This document shows positions 1-11,245 of a stretch of 64,000 bases of DNA, one piece after another; positions within the stretch are counted from its first letter, which is position 1; each line of letters begins with the position of its first letter. The stretch is from positions 18,287,999 to 18,351,998 of the forward strand of contig ML679969.1 of assembly GCA_007922225.1 (NCBI GenBank), read 5' to 3'. The stretch is from Emydura subglobosa (Eukaryota; Chordata; Testudines; Chelidae). Made by a program: the position numbers and the translations under genes. The notes beneath the pieces are model-generated. The model was not told where the DNA came from and made no database searches. It saw only the letters and a program-made list of their open reading frames with translations.

Positions 1-1574
1 AATAGCGCTGTCATTAAATGGATTCAAAATCCACAGTTTCTGTGGCTCTTCATGCTCTTCAACATTAGGGAAAAAATGTTCAAAGTTGGCTCCAAATGTA
101 CCAGGTGTTCTTTAATATTTTCTTTCACACTTTCATTCAGAGTGATTTCGTTTTCTTCACAGAACTCTGAGAGCTGTGGAAATGAAACAAAGTTTCCACA
201 TAAAACTCGATTTTTTTCAAGAACCTGTTTTTTCTAAAAGCTCTTATTTTGTCATGCAAGATAAGTATATTTGTGTTGTATCCCTGAAGCTGAAGGTGCA
301 AGTCCTTGATTTATCAAAAATGTCATAAAGATATGGATTTGCAAGTTCTACTTCATCTTCAAAATGCTTTCAGATTTCATATCTCTGAGAAAGACAGAAA
401 TTTCATATCTCAACTCAAACAGGCGATTCAACAACCTCCCATGTGACAACCACCGAACTTCAGTGTGAAGAAGTACAGTAATATATTCAGATCCCATGTC
501 ACGGCAGAGCAATCAGAAAAGACGTGAATTCAGAGCCTGCGCTTTTATGAAGTTTACTGTTTTCACAGCCGTTCCTATCACGCTGTTTAAATCTTCATTC
601 AGTCGCTTTGCAGCCAATGCTTGTCTATGGATAATACAATGGTTCCATTTGATTGAAGGATTTATAGCTTTTAAGTGAGTAACAAGACTACTTCATCGAC
701 TTACCATTGCTGCTGCTCTGTCTGTGCACACAGACACACACCACTCCCATGACAATCCATTTTTTACAATGTGTTCATTTAAGATCTTAAAAATGTCCTC
801 TCCTGCTGTTTTGGTGTCCAATTCTTTGCAGCCATATATTTGTTCCTGTATTCCTTGTTTGTCTTCATCATCAATGTATCTGACAAAAATCATCAATTGT
901 GCATAGTTAAATACATCCGGAGATTTTCAAATCTGTAAAACGAACTGTTTTTTTCTGGATGATTTTTTTCTGAAATTTGTTTAATTATGTCTTCTGCCAT
1001 GTCATCAGTTCTTCTTGTCATTGGGTCATTTGAATGTGGGATGGTTTTAATTTTATCTACTTCTGTTTTGCCAAACATGATTTCAGCAATTCTGATAGCA
1101 GCAGAAATGACAAGGTTATCAGGAATGGAATGTGGCTTCTTTGGTTTTGCCACCATGTGTGTGATTTCAAATGATGCTTGTAGAGCTTGGTTAGGGATCG
1201 CACAGTACAATTTCATAGCAGGATTTGATTTGTTCAAACTTCCACATTTTCTTGTGGAAAAATCTATTGATTTGTCCTTCAGATCAGGATGTTTAGTTTG
1301 AAGGTGCCTTTTCAAAAGGGAAGGCTTCATGCAGTGATTAGACAGATCACACAAAGTGGTGATGGAAGTATACCTCTGTTTGCTGTAAACCTGAAAGCCA
1401 GATAACTGGGATCATAGCTATGTGCTTTATGAACCTTTGAAGATTTTGTACTTTCACTACCGATGCTTTTTTTTTCTAAACATGATACTCTGGCGCCAAC
1501 ACTTGTTGCATATTTGTATGGGAACTGCTTTCTTCTAAATCTGAAGTCTTTCTTTTTACAAGAAAACGATTCAT
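1..1574 (-). pseudogene. hAT transposase-derived pseudogene (ZBED5/FAM200/SCAND3-like), partial
   Basis: Minus-strand translation in shifting frames gives a recognisable hAT-family transposase of the ZBED/FAM200 group. Seen in order: an N-terminal MNRFLVKRK start near 1574, a BED-type zinc-finger remnant ending in LKRHLQTKHPDLKDK, then NKSNPAMK and MVAKPKKPHSIP (open frame 893-1354). These are followed by FVRYIDDEDK and VCTDRAAAMV (693-896), and by KWNHCIIHRQALAAKRLNED with EVRWLSHGRLL further down (about 400-690). Frame changes occur near 1354 and 895, there are stops upstream of the finger, and a TGA falls near 525, so it cannot make a full protein. The 3' part continues beyond the left edge. 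It is a decayed transposon or a retired domesticated copy; which one cannot be told here. Confidence 0.85.
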
Positions 1575-2084
1575 TTTAACACCCTCACAATCAGTAAAAT
1601 TGAAACAGTAACACAAGTCCAGTTACATTCAAACACTAAAAGTGGAAACTACAGCAGACTGGCACGTGCTTAAACCCCGAGAAACACAAACTTTTTCCCT
1701 TTTACCGCTGGACGACTATATTTCTTATAAAGCAGGAGAGTTCTGACTTCTGCAGTGCTGTGTGTCTGTGGCAGATCACAAACCCCCTGATCTTTCTCCC
1801 TTCCTTCCTCCTCCCCATTCCTCCATATAGCAGCAAAGGTCAGCGACATCCAGTCACTATGGCTTGATGGCGGGGTCACGTGGTGTTCTCCTCACAGGCA
1901 GGATATTGTGAGGTCTGAGCAGGCACTAGTGGCCCAGAGTGGATAGCAGAGCTCCCATGGCCGTCGCTAGGGGGGTTTGGGCCTGGGGCAAATCACACTG
2001 TGTGGGTCCCTTTTAACATTTTTATATTGCTAAAATCTGGGGCTGTCACAGAGCAATGAAATTGACAAGTAAGCCTGTGGACAG
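1575..2084. other. non-coding flank of the hAT-derived pseudogene
   Basis: No gene is recognised here. A G-rich stretch near 1955-2010 resembles the terminal sequence of some hAT elements, but I could not pair it with an opposite end, so it is not called as a terminus. Confidence 0.3.
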
Positions 2085-2570
2085 AGCCCGGCTCCAGGAC
2101 TGGGCAAGCTGCTGGGCTTTCAGCCTGGCTTTCTGGACACTGGGCTTCAAGCCGGGGAAGGGGCTGCCACCTGGGCAAGTTGCAGGCGGCTGCTGCCCGT
2201 CTGCCAGCCCAGGAGGTGGGCAACTGCCACCTATTCCGAGCTGGGGCAGAGGAGGCTTCCGTGCAGGCTGGGACCCGGGGATGTGTGCAGGCAGCTGCTG
2301 CCCATCTTCAAGCTGGGGCATGGGAAGCTGTCCCTCAGCTCCAAGCCAGGGCGCCGGTGGTTGCCACCCAGCTGCAAGCCCAGCTCACAGGACACAGGAG
2401 GCTGCCACCGGGCTCCTACCTGGTAGCTGGGACCGCAACTGCCACCCGCTGTCCCAGAACTGAGGCAGCTGCCGCCCATCTCCCAGCTGGGACACGGGAT
2501 CAGGCATGAAGCAGGCAGCTGCCGCCCAGCTTTCCCAAAAGTCAGCAGCTGCCACCTGCCTCCCTTCACT
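2085..2570. repeat. GC-rich imperfect tandem repeat (degenerate minisatellite)
   Basis: The stretch repeatedly uses variants of a short phrase, GGGCAGCTGCCGCCCATCT alternating with CAGCTGGGA/GGC, at irregular spacing of roughly 35-50 bp. Open frames on both strands of this block are products of the repeat composition (Gly/Pro/Ala/Gln-rich with no family signature). Confidence 0.6.
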
Positions 2571-3149
2571 GTGTAGCCTGCGGACCCCAGGGGGTACGCA
2601 TACCATGGGTTGAGAAACTATGATTGAGATGGAATATAGGAGCCCAAAGATGTTACATAACCCAGCCACTGGCCAGCATTAAACAAGGTCCCGGGGTTGG
2701 TAGACAAAGCCTCAGCCTGCTTGGTCCAATAGAAAACATCATTAAACAGCCACTTCACCTGTCATTAAAGAGAAAGAAAAAAAAGGAAAAGCATCTGCCA
2801 TGTAAAGTATTCAATAGTATTTCCCTGGAGAGAGTTTTTAATGTTTGCAATGCTTGTTTTAATGTTTGTTTAATGTTTGCAAGTCCCTGAGTTGCCGTCA
2901 CAGATTTTGGTGATACCTGTCCTTGTGGGGAAGAGAAGAAGTTCGCTGAGATGGGCTGAGCAGTTATTGTTACAGTCCAATTCCGTTTCATCCCAGGTGG
3001 TGGTTGGGATTCAGCTGGATCCGGCAGAGGTAGCGATGTTGTCCAGGTCCCTCTCGCTCGCTCGCTCTGGTCAGGACATCTCTCAGAAGCAGAATGACAA
3101 AGGCCTGGGGTCCATGGAGACAGTGGGGGGTGGGAGCCATAATGGTGAC
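2571..3149. other. unassigned stretch with a hAT-like terminus at about 2585-2625
   Basis: Read on the minus strand, 2585-2625 has the form AGTTTCTCAACC followed by GTACCCCCTGGGGTCCGC, which resembles the end of a hAT-type element (CAGTGGTTCTCAACC family). No partner end was located. A CTCG run sits near 3050. I see nothing else. Confidence 0.35.
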
Positions 3150-4217
3150 TGTGACGGGCTGTAGCCTAGAAACTGTGGAACCGTTGTGCACCTTCACCTT
3201 CCAGCCTGGGCTGTCCCTCGCAGTGCCTTGCTAATGACAAGCAACAACCCCCCCTGGGCACTGTTATCACTCAGCACAACAGCAGATGGAGCCCCGCACC
3301 CAGCTAGATTGCATGAATGTTTACCTGGGCTCCCTCTCACACTGTGATGCTGTCAGCAAGCTACAAACTTCTAGCAGGCACTGCACTTACACAGGAATCC
3401 ACAGCCAGGGACACACCCAACTGAGTTACATGAAGACTTTCCCCAGCAACTCATGAACCACAATAGAGAAGCACGAGCCAGCTCCCCCAGCTCTCCAGCA
3501 CTGCACCCCAGAATTATACCACCTTGACCTGGTCAGAAGCCTGGCCAGGATCAGTTCATTATCCAGTTCACCCCTCCCTCAGTGTGGAGAGGATATACAC
3601 CAGCCTTTGTTAACTGAGCTGAGATTTCTCAAACACTTCAATAAAAAAACACTGTTTTAGGTAAAATATAAAATAGATTTATTAACTACAGAAAGATAGA
3701 TTGTAAGTGACTATAAGCAGTAGGCAGAAAAGAACAGAGTTAGTTACTCTGAGAAATAAAAGTACATTCGCAGCCTAACTTCTACAAACTGAACAGGATT
3801 TAAATCAAGCAGTGTCTCACCCTGATAGTACAAACAGATCACAGATCTTCAATACACAGTCTGGAACACCTCTCCAGCCCGGCACCCCCCGCCCCGAGTT
3901 CAAAGTCCTTTGTTCTCCAGACTTGTTTCCAGGTGTTGAGTTGTGAGGGGTGTGAAGCCAAGTGATAATGTCACTTCCCCTTTTTTATAGCTTCTTCCAG
4001 CTTGCTGGAAAGGTCTCTGGCCATGATGTAGGGGTCCGTCCCCATTGGTCAAGCAGAACCCAATGCCTACGTGATCTCCCTGTGAAGTCTTCATTGTACA
4101 CAGTTGCTGAGATAGTGGATTCTTCCCTTGTTGGGTGTTGCTAGGCCATTAAAGCTGTCTGGCTATTACATTGTTGTACCTGAAAGGCTGGTTGTGGGTG
4201 TTTCCCACCCCACAACA
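3150..4217 (-). mobile_element. candidate retroviral-type LTR
   Basis: The block is AT-richer than its surroundings. On the minus strand it begins TGTTGTGGGG and ends CCCGTCACA, so it has TG...CA termini. A minus-strand AATAAA lies near 3675, inside the element, as expected for an LTR polyadenylation site. No internal gag/pol-like frame is adjacent, so it would be a solo LTR. I could not find a convincing target-site duplication, and the boundaries are approximate. It abuts the 3' end of the CR1 fragment at 4218. Confidence 0.4.
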
Positions 4218-4567
4218 GATCTTAATAATATAAAATCACTGGGCTGGAGGGAGCTCAAGAGGTCATCTAGTGCAGTCCCCTGCACTCATGACAGGACTAA
4301 GTAATATCTAGACCATCCCTGACAGATGTTTGTCTAACGTGCTCTTAAAAATCTCCAATGATGGAGATTCCACAACATCCTTAGGCAATTTATTCCAGTG
4401 ATTAACCACCCTGCCAGTTAGGAAGTTTTTCCTAATGTCCAACCTAAACCTCTCTTGCTGCAGTTTAAGCCCATTGCCTCTTGTCTGTCCTCAGAGGCCA
4501 AGAAGAACAATTTTTCTCCCTCCTCCTTGTAACAACCTATTATGTACTTGAAAGCTGTTATCATGTC
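4218..4567 (-). mobile_element. old CR1 LINE, 3' terminal piece (piece P3)
   Basis: On the minus strand this is the end of a CR1 ORF2 plus 3' UTR. It covers the region where the family reads roughly [14 protein letters not shown], then [16 protein letters not shown] sequence and a degraded 3' tail. It begins exactly where the fragment at 6396-6684 ends within the CR1 sequence, give or take a few bases, so the two were once adjacent. A young CR1 is inserted at 4568. Confidence 0.75.
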
Positions 4568-6395
4568 ATAGAATCATAGAATGATAGAGTTGGAAGGGAC
4601 CTCAGGAGGTCACCTAATCCAACCCCCTGCTCAAAGCAGGACTAACCTCAGCTAAATAATCCAAGAGAGGGTTTTGTCAAGCCGCATTTTAAAAACCTCT
4701 AAAGATGGAGATTCCACCACCTCCCTAGGTAGCCCATTCCAGTGCTTCACCACCCTCCTAGTGAAAAACTTTGTCCTAATGTCCAACCTAGCCCTCCCGC
4801 CCTGCAACTTGAGACCATTGCTCCTTGTTCTGTCATCTGCCACCACCGAGAACAGCCTAGCCCCATCCTCCCTGGAACCCCCCTTTCAGGTAGTTAAAGG
4901 CCGCTATCAAATCCCCCCTCACTCTTCTCTTTTGCAGACTAAACAAGCCCAGTTCCCTCAGCCTCTCCTCATAAGTCCTGTGCTCCAGGCCCCTAATCAT
5001 TTTGGTTGCCCTCCGCTGCACTCTCTCTAACTTGTCCACATCCTTTTTGTAGTGGGGGGCCCAAAACTGGACACAATATTCTAAATGCGGCCTCACCAAT
5101 GCCGAATAGAGGGGAATAATCACTTCCCGTGACCTGCTGGCAATGCCCCTCCTAATGCAGCCCAATATGCCATTAGCCTTCTTGACAACCAGGGCACACT
5201 GCTGACTCATATCCAGTTTTTTATCCACTGTTACCCCCAGGTCCTTTTCTGCAGAGCTGCTGTCCAGCTCGTCGGTCCCCAGTCTATAGCTGTGCATGGG
5301 ATTCTTCCTTCCTAAGTGGAGGACTCTGCACTTGTCCTTGTTGAACCTCATTAGATTTCTTTTAGCCCAATCCTCCAGTTTGTTTAGGTCACTTTGTATC
5401 CTATCCCTACCCTCCAGGGTATCTACCACTCCCCCCAGCTTAGTGTCGTCCGCAAGCTTGCTGAGGGTGCAATCTACCCCATCCTCCAGATCATTAATAA
5501 AGATGTTGAACAAAACCGGCCCCAGGACCGACCCCTGGGGAACTCCACTTGTCACCGGTTGCCAGCTAGACATGGAGCCATTGATCACTATTCGTTGAGC
5601 CCTATGCTCTAGCCAGTTCTCTATCCATTTTATAGTCCATTCATCCAACCCATACTTCTTTAACTTGCTGATAAGAATACTGTGTGAGACAGTATCAAAA
5701 GCTTTGCTAAAGTCAAGCTATATCACATCCACCGCCTTCCCTACATCCACAGAGCCAGTCACCTCATCATAGAAAGCAATCAGGTTGGTCAGGCATGACT
5801 TTCCCTTAGTGAATCCGTGTTGACTGTTCCTGATCACCTTCCTCTCCTCCAAGTGCCTTAAAATGGATTCCTTAAGTACCTGCTCCATGATTTTTCCAGG
5901 GATTGAAGTGAGGCTGACCGGTCTGTAGTTCCCTGGATCCTCTTTCCTCCCTTTTTTGAAGATGGGCACTATATTTGCTTTTTTCCAGTCCTCAGGGACC
6001 TCCCCCTGTTCCCACGAGTTTTCAAAGATAATAGCCAATGGCTCTGAAATCACCTCAGCCAACTCCCTCAGCACCCTCGGGTGCATTGCATCTGGCCCCA
6101 TGGACTTGTGAATGTCCAATCCTTCTAAATAGTCTTAGACCCATTCCTTCAGCACTGCGGGATGTTCGCCTCCTTCCCATTCTGTGCCACCCAGTGCAGC
6201 AGTCTGAGAGCTCATCTTGTCTGTGAAGACAGAAGCAAAAAAGGCATTGAGTACCTCAGCTTTCTCCACATCCTCCTTCACTAGGTCGCCTCCCTCATTC
6301 TCTAAGGGGCCCACACTTTCTCTAATCTTCCTCTTGTTGGCAACATGCCTGTAGAAACCCTTCTTGTTCCCCTTCACGTCCCTTGCTAGCTGCAG
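4568..6395 (-). mobile_element. young CR1 LINE copy a, 5'-truncated, minus strand
   Basis: This is the CR1 ORF2 reverse-transcriptase region plus the C-terminal domain and 3' end. The 3' end carries the diagnostic ATTCTATGA-type short repeat (4568-4590 read on the minus strand). RT landmarks are [42 protein letters not shown] (the FADD catalytic box with F to L, both Asp retained) and [14 protein letters not shown]. The frame is interrupted: a TAG follows KAVDVI near 5718 and a shift lies near 4857. The 5' end is truncated near the ORF2 segment [13 protein letters not shown]. It is nearly identical to the inverted copy at 6685-8046, so both are recent. Confidence 0.92.
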
Positions 6396-6684
6396 TCAAC
6401 AGTGTAACGCTGTTGCAAAAAAAGTGAACATGATTCTGTGATGTATTAGCAGGAGTGTTGTAAGTAAGACGCGAGCAGTAATTCTTCCACTCTACTCAGC
6501 ACTGATTAGGCCTCAGTTGGAGTATTGTGTCCAGTTCTGGGCACCACATTTCAGAAAAGATGTGGACAAATTGGAGAAAGTCCACAGAAGAGCAACAAAA
6601 ATGATTAAATGTCTAGAAAATATGACCTATGAGGCAAGACTGAAAGAACTGGGTTTGTTTAGCCTGGAGAAGAGAATACTGAGT
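6396..6684 (+). mobile_element. old CR1 LINE, middle piece (P2), inverted relative to its flanking pieces
   Basis: On the plus strand this reads [15 protein letters not shown], one stop, then [10 protein letters not shown] and [17 protein letters not shown] through [11 protein letters not shown]. It belongs to the older CR1 family represented by 8047-11245 and 18549-21815, not to the young copies next to it. Its start continues exactly from the end of the minus-strand piece at 8047, and its end continues into the minus-strand piece ending at 4567. It therefore fills the missing middle of one element but lies in the opposite orientation. Confidence 0.85.
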
Positions 6685-8046
6685 GGGAGCTACAGACCGG
6701 TCAGCCTCACCTCAATCCCTGGAAAAATCATGGAGCAGGTCCGCAAGGAATCCATTTTAAGGCACTTGGAGGAGAGGAAGGTGATCAGGAACAGTCAACA
6801 TGGATTCACCAAGGGCAAGTCATGCCTGTCCAACCTGATTACTTTCTATGATGAGGTGACTGGCTCTGTGGATGTAGGGAAGGTGGTGGATGCGATATAC
6901 CTTGACTTTAGCAAAGCTTTTGATACTGTCTCACACAGTATTCTTATCAGCAAGTTAAAGAAGTATGGGTTGGATGAATGGACTATAAAATGGATAGAGA
7001 ACTGGCTAGAGCATAGAGCTCAACGAGTAGTGATCAATGGCTCCATGTCTAGCTGGCAACCGGTCACAAGCGGAGTTCCCCAGGGGTCGGTCCTGGGGCC
7101 GGTTTTGTTCAACATCTTTATTAATGATCTGGAGGATGGGGTAGATTGTACCCTCAGCAAGTTTGTGGACAACACTAAGCTGGGGGGAGTGGTAGATACC
7201 CTGGAGGGTAGGGATAGGATACAAAGTGACCTAAACAAACTGGAGGATTGGGCTAAAAGAAATCTAATGAGGTTCAACAAGGACAAGTGCAGAGTCCTCC
7301 ACTTAGGAAGGAAGAATCCCATGCACAGCTATAGACTGGGGACCGACGAGCTGGACAGCAGCTCTGCAGAAAAGGACCTGGGGGTAACAGTGGATAAAAA
7401 ACTGGATATGAGTCAGCAGTGTGCCCTGGTTGTCAAGAAGGCTAATGGCATATTGGGCTGCATTAGGAGGGGCATTGCCAGCAGGTCACGGGAAGTGATT
7501 ATTCCCCTCTATTCGGCATTGGTGAGGCCGCATTTAGAATATTGTGTCCAGTTTTGGGCCCCCCACTACAAAAAGGATGTGGACAAGTTAGAGAGAGTGC
7601 AGTGGAGGGCAACCAAAATGATTAGGGGCCTGGAGCACAGGACTTATGAGGAGAGGCTGAGGGAACTGGGCTTGTTTAGTCTGCAAAAGAGAAGAATGAG
7701 GGGGGATTTGATAGCGGCCTTTAACTACCTGAAAGGGGGTTCTAGGGAGGATGGGGCTAGGCTGTTCTCGGTGGTGGCAGATGACAGAACAAGGAGCAAC
7801 GGTCTCAAGTTGCAGGGCGGGAGGTCTAGGTTGGACATTAGGAAAAAGTTTTTTACTAGGAGGGTGGTGAAGCACTGGAATGGGTTACCTAGGGAGGTGG
7901 TGGAATCTCCATCCTTAGAGGTTTTTAAGCTGAGGCTTGACAAAGCCCTGGTTGGGATAATATAGCTGAGGTTAGTCCAGCTTTGAGCAGGAGGTTGGAC
8001 TAGATGACCTCCTGAGGTCCCTTCCAACTCTATGATTCTATGATTC
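6685..8046 (+). mobile_element. young CR1 LINE copy b, 5'-truncated, plus strand
   Basis: Starts mid-RT at [17 protein letters not shown] and runs without a stop to the ORF2 end at 7965, then into a short 3' UTR ending in ATTCTATGATTCTATGA at 8046. The RT catalytic box reads FVDN where the family has FADD, so the second Asp is lost and the enzyme should be dead although the frame is open. It is close to identical to copy a in the opposite orientation. The open frame extends upstream into the older CR1 piece, giving a chimeric 482-codon frame at 6517-7965. Confidence 0.92.
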
Positions 8047-11000
8047 TATGACTCATATTTAGCTTGTGGTCCCACTGTGACCCCCAGATCCCTTTCTGCA
8101 GTACTCCTTTCTAGAGAATCATTTCCCATTTTGTACATGTGCAACTGATTGTTCCTTCCCAAGTGGAGTATTTTACATTTGTCCTTATAGAATTTCATCC
8201 TATTTACCTTAGACCAATTCTCCAGTTTGTAGAGATCATTCTGAATTATAATCCTATCCTCCAAAGCACTTGCAACCCTTCCCAGTTTGGTATCGTCTGC
8301 AAATTTTATAAGTGTACTCTCTATGCCATTATCTAAATCATTGATGAAAATATTGAACAGAACCAGACCCAGAACTGATCCCTGCAGAATCCCACTCGTT
8401 CTACCCTTCCAGCATGACTGTGAACCATTGATAACTACTGTCTGGGAACGGTTTCCAACCAGTTTTGCACCCACCTTATAGTAGCTCCATCTAGGTTGTA
8501 TTTCCCTAGTTTGTTTTAGAGAAGGTCATGCAGGACAGTAGCAAAAGCCTTACTAAAGTCAAGATATACCACATCTACTGCCTCCCCCTTATCCACAAGA
8601 CTTGTTACCCTGACAAAGAAAGCTATCAGGTTGGTTTTACATGATTTGTTCTTCATAAATCCATGCTGACTGTTACTTATTACCTTATTATCTTCTAGAT
8701 GTTTGCAAATTGATTGCTTAATTATTTGATCCATTATCTTTCCAGGTACAGAAGTTAAGCTGACTGGTCTGTAATTCCCCGGGTTATCCTTATTTTCCTT
8801 TCTGTAGATAGGCACTATATTTGTAATTGACCAGTTTCTGGAATATCTCCTGTCTTCTAAGACTTTTCGAAGATAATTGCTAATGGCTCATATATCTCCT
8901 CAGTCAGCTCCTTGAGTATTCTAGGATGCATTTCATAAGGTCCTGGTGACTTGAAGACATCTAACCTGCCATTTCTGCATTTTCTGTGATTATTCTTCCC
9001 CCCTCACTGAGTAATGGGCCTACCCTGTCCTTGGTCTTCCTCTTGCTTCTAATGGATTTGTAGAATATTTTTTGTTACCCTTTATGTCTCTAGCTAGTTT
9101 AATCTCGTTTTGTCCCTGGGCCTTTCTATTTTTGTCCCTGCATACTTATGTTATTTGTTTATATTCATCTTTTCTAATTTGAGCTAGTTTCCACTTTTTG
9201 TAGGACTCTTTTTTGACTTTTAGATCACTTAAGATCTCCTGGTTAAGCCAGGGTGGCCTCTTGCCATACGTCCTATCTTTCTTATGCAATGGGATAGTCT
9301 GCTCTTGTGCCCTTAATAATGTCTCTTTGAAAAACTGCCGACTGTCTTCAGTTGTTTTTCTCTTAGACTTGCTTCCTATGGGATCTTACCTACCAACTCC
9401 CTGAGTTTGCTAAAGTCTGTCTTCCTGAAATCCATTATCTTTATTATTATTGTTCTGTTCTCCCTCCTACCATTCCTTAGAATCACGAACTCTAACATTT
9501 CATGATCACTTTCACCCAAGCTGCCTTCCACTTTCAAATTCTCAACCAGTTCCTCCCTATTTGTCAAAATCAAATCTCGAACAGCCTCTTCCTAGTAGCT
9601 TTCTCCCCTTCTGAAATAAAAAATTGTTTCCAATAATTCCAAGAACTTGTTGGATAATCTCTGCCCTGCTGTGTTATTTTCCAAACAGATGTCTGGACAG
9701 CTGAAGTCCCCCATCACCGCCAAGTCTTGTACTTTGGATAGTTTTGTTAGTTTTGTTGTTAATTAAAAAGCCTTATGCATCTCTTCTTCCTGGTTAGGTG
9801 ATCTGTAGTAGATCCCTAGCATGACATCACCCTTGTTTTTTACCCCTTTCATCCTTACCCAGAGTCTTTCAACAAGTCTGTCTCCTATTTCCATCTTAAC
9901 CTCAGTCCAAGTGTATATATTTTTAATATATAAGGCAACAGCCTCTCCCTTTTTTCCCTGCCTGTTCCTCCTGAGCAAGCTGTACTCTTCTATACCAATA
10001 TTCCAGTCATGCGTATTATCCCACCAAGTCTCTGGGATGCCAACTGTGTCATAGTTGTGTTTATTTACTAGCATTTCAAGTTCTTCCTGCTTATTTCCCA
10101 TACTTCTTGCATTTGTATACAAACATCTAAGATACCGTCTCTCCCCTACCCCTGCTATAACAACCTGTGCTCCCCCCAAATTCCAGCCCTTTTCCCAGAT
10201 CTTTCTTACTTACCTGTGGGCTTTGGTCACCTACCACCCTTTGAACCTAGTTTAAAGTTCTCCTCACTAGGTTAGCCAGTCTGTATCCCAATATGCTCTT
10301 CCGCTTCCTCGATAGGTGGACCCCATCTCTGCTTAGCAGTCCTTCTTCCTGGAACAGCATCCCATGGTCAAGGACGCCGAAGCTCTCCTGGCGACACCAT
10401 CCTCGCAGCCAGGCATTTACCGCCAGGATGCATCTGTCTCTGCCTGGTCCCCTATCCTTGACTGGAAGGATTGAAGAGAACACCACCTGCACTCCCAACT
10501 CCCTCACCCTCGCTCCCAGAGCCCTTTTGATCTGCTGAGGGTCATGCCTCACAGCATCATTTGTGCTCACATGGATGAGTAGCATGAGGAAGTAGTCAGA
10601 GGGCTGGATAATCCTTGACAATCCCTCCGTAATGTCTTGGATACGGGCCCCTGGCAGGCAGCATACCTCCCGGGATGCCATGTCAGGGCAACAGATGGGT
10701 GCCTCCATCTCCCTCAGAAGACAGTCGCTAACCGCTACTACCCTGTTTCCTCCTGGGAGTGGTGGCTGCGATTGTCCCAGCCTTGGGGGTACATGGTTTC
10801 TCCTCCTCCGTCTTTGGGGGGATTCCTCGTTGCTCGTTGCCAGGGCAGCATAGTGGTTCTCCATGGTGGGTGGGTTGGGAGTAGGGGTGGAGCACTGCCT
10901 GCTGCCAGAAGTAACCAGCAGCCAGTGTCCTCCCTGTGACAGAGCCACATCCTCCTCCCCACGTGGTGTGACAGCAGTCCTCTGTAGCTGCATAGCTGCC

Positions 11001-11245
11001 TCAGCCTTGGATGTCTCCATACAAATACTCTCAAGGAATTCCTCCTGGGCTCGGATGCTCCTCAGCCTAGCCACCTTCTCCTGCAGCTCTCCCACCTGCT
11101 TCCTGAGAGTTTCCACCAGCAGGCCCCTTTCACACTGGAAGGTCCCCCCAGCCTGGCTCTCTGTAAGTGGGAAACTCAGGCCAGAGTCTCTGCAAATCCA
11201 CACCAGGATCTGGGTAGAAGCATCCATGGGTAGGTTCTCTGTCTG
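8047..11245 (-). mobile_element. old CR1 LINE, 5' and middle portion (P1) with ORF1 and broken ORF2
   Basis: On the minus strand, ORF1 (10247-11227) is followed by ORF2. The apurinic-type endonuclease domain is at 9763-10179 (LYTNARSMGNKQEELEMLV, ETWWDN, IYYRSPNQEEEM), followed by the RT (PVSLTSVPGKIMDQIIKQS at about 8740, [27 protein letters not shown] at about 8290). ORF2 is divided by several stops and frameshifts into pieces at 8046-8474, 8516-8815, 9376-9573 and 9763-10179, so it cannot retrotranspose. The piece stops at ...QAKYES, and the rest of the element is at 6396-6684 and 4218-4567. Confidence 0.9.
10247..11227 (-). CDS. CR1 ORF1 protein with SGNH/GDSL-esterase-like domain, 326 aa, nucleophile replaced
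   Basis: Uninterrupted frame from ATG at 11227. Residues about 40-75 are a short heptad-like coiled coil (ETLRKQVGELQEKVARL). A low-complexity basic stretch (RRRRR) follows near residue 140. Residues about 155-325 form the SGNH/GDSL-like domain typical of vertebrate CR1 ORF1: block I reads VAVSDCLLRE where the family has GDSLLR, block III reads VSTNDAVR (family GTND), and block V is DGVHLS with the catalytic Asp/His pattern kept. The Ser to Cys change at the nucleophile and Gly to Ser changes in blocks I and III predict an impaired or inactive esterase. The frame sits upstream of a dead ORF2 in the same element, so it is a mobile-element protein, not a host gene. Confidence 0.75.
   Translation of the reverse strand: MDASTQILVWICRDSGLSFPLTESQAGGTFQCERGLLVETLRKQVGELQEKVARLRSIRAQEEFLESICMETSKAEAAMQLQRTAVTPRGEEDVALSQGGHWLLVTSGSRQCSTPTPNPPTMENHYAALATSNEESPQRRRRRNHVPPRLGQSQPPLPGGNRVVAVSDCLLREMEAPICCPDMASREVCCLPGARIQDITEGLSRIIQPSDYFLMLLIHVSTNDAVRHDPQQIKRALGARVRELGVQVVFSSILPVKDRGPGRDRCILAVNAWLRGWCRQESFGVLDHGMLFQEEGLLSRDGVHLSRKRKSILGYRLANLVRRTLN

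Noticed and set aside
2046..2569. Overlapping 90-135-codon frames on both strands
   Set aside because: They arise from a GC-rich degenerate repeat; peptides are Gly/Pro/Gln-rich and have no domain.
4652..4846. Independent small gene ([16 protein letters not shown] peptide)
   Set aside because: It is the C-terminal segment of CR1 ORF2, present again at 7770-7965.
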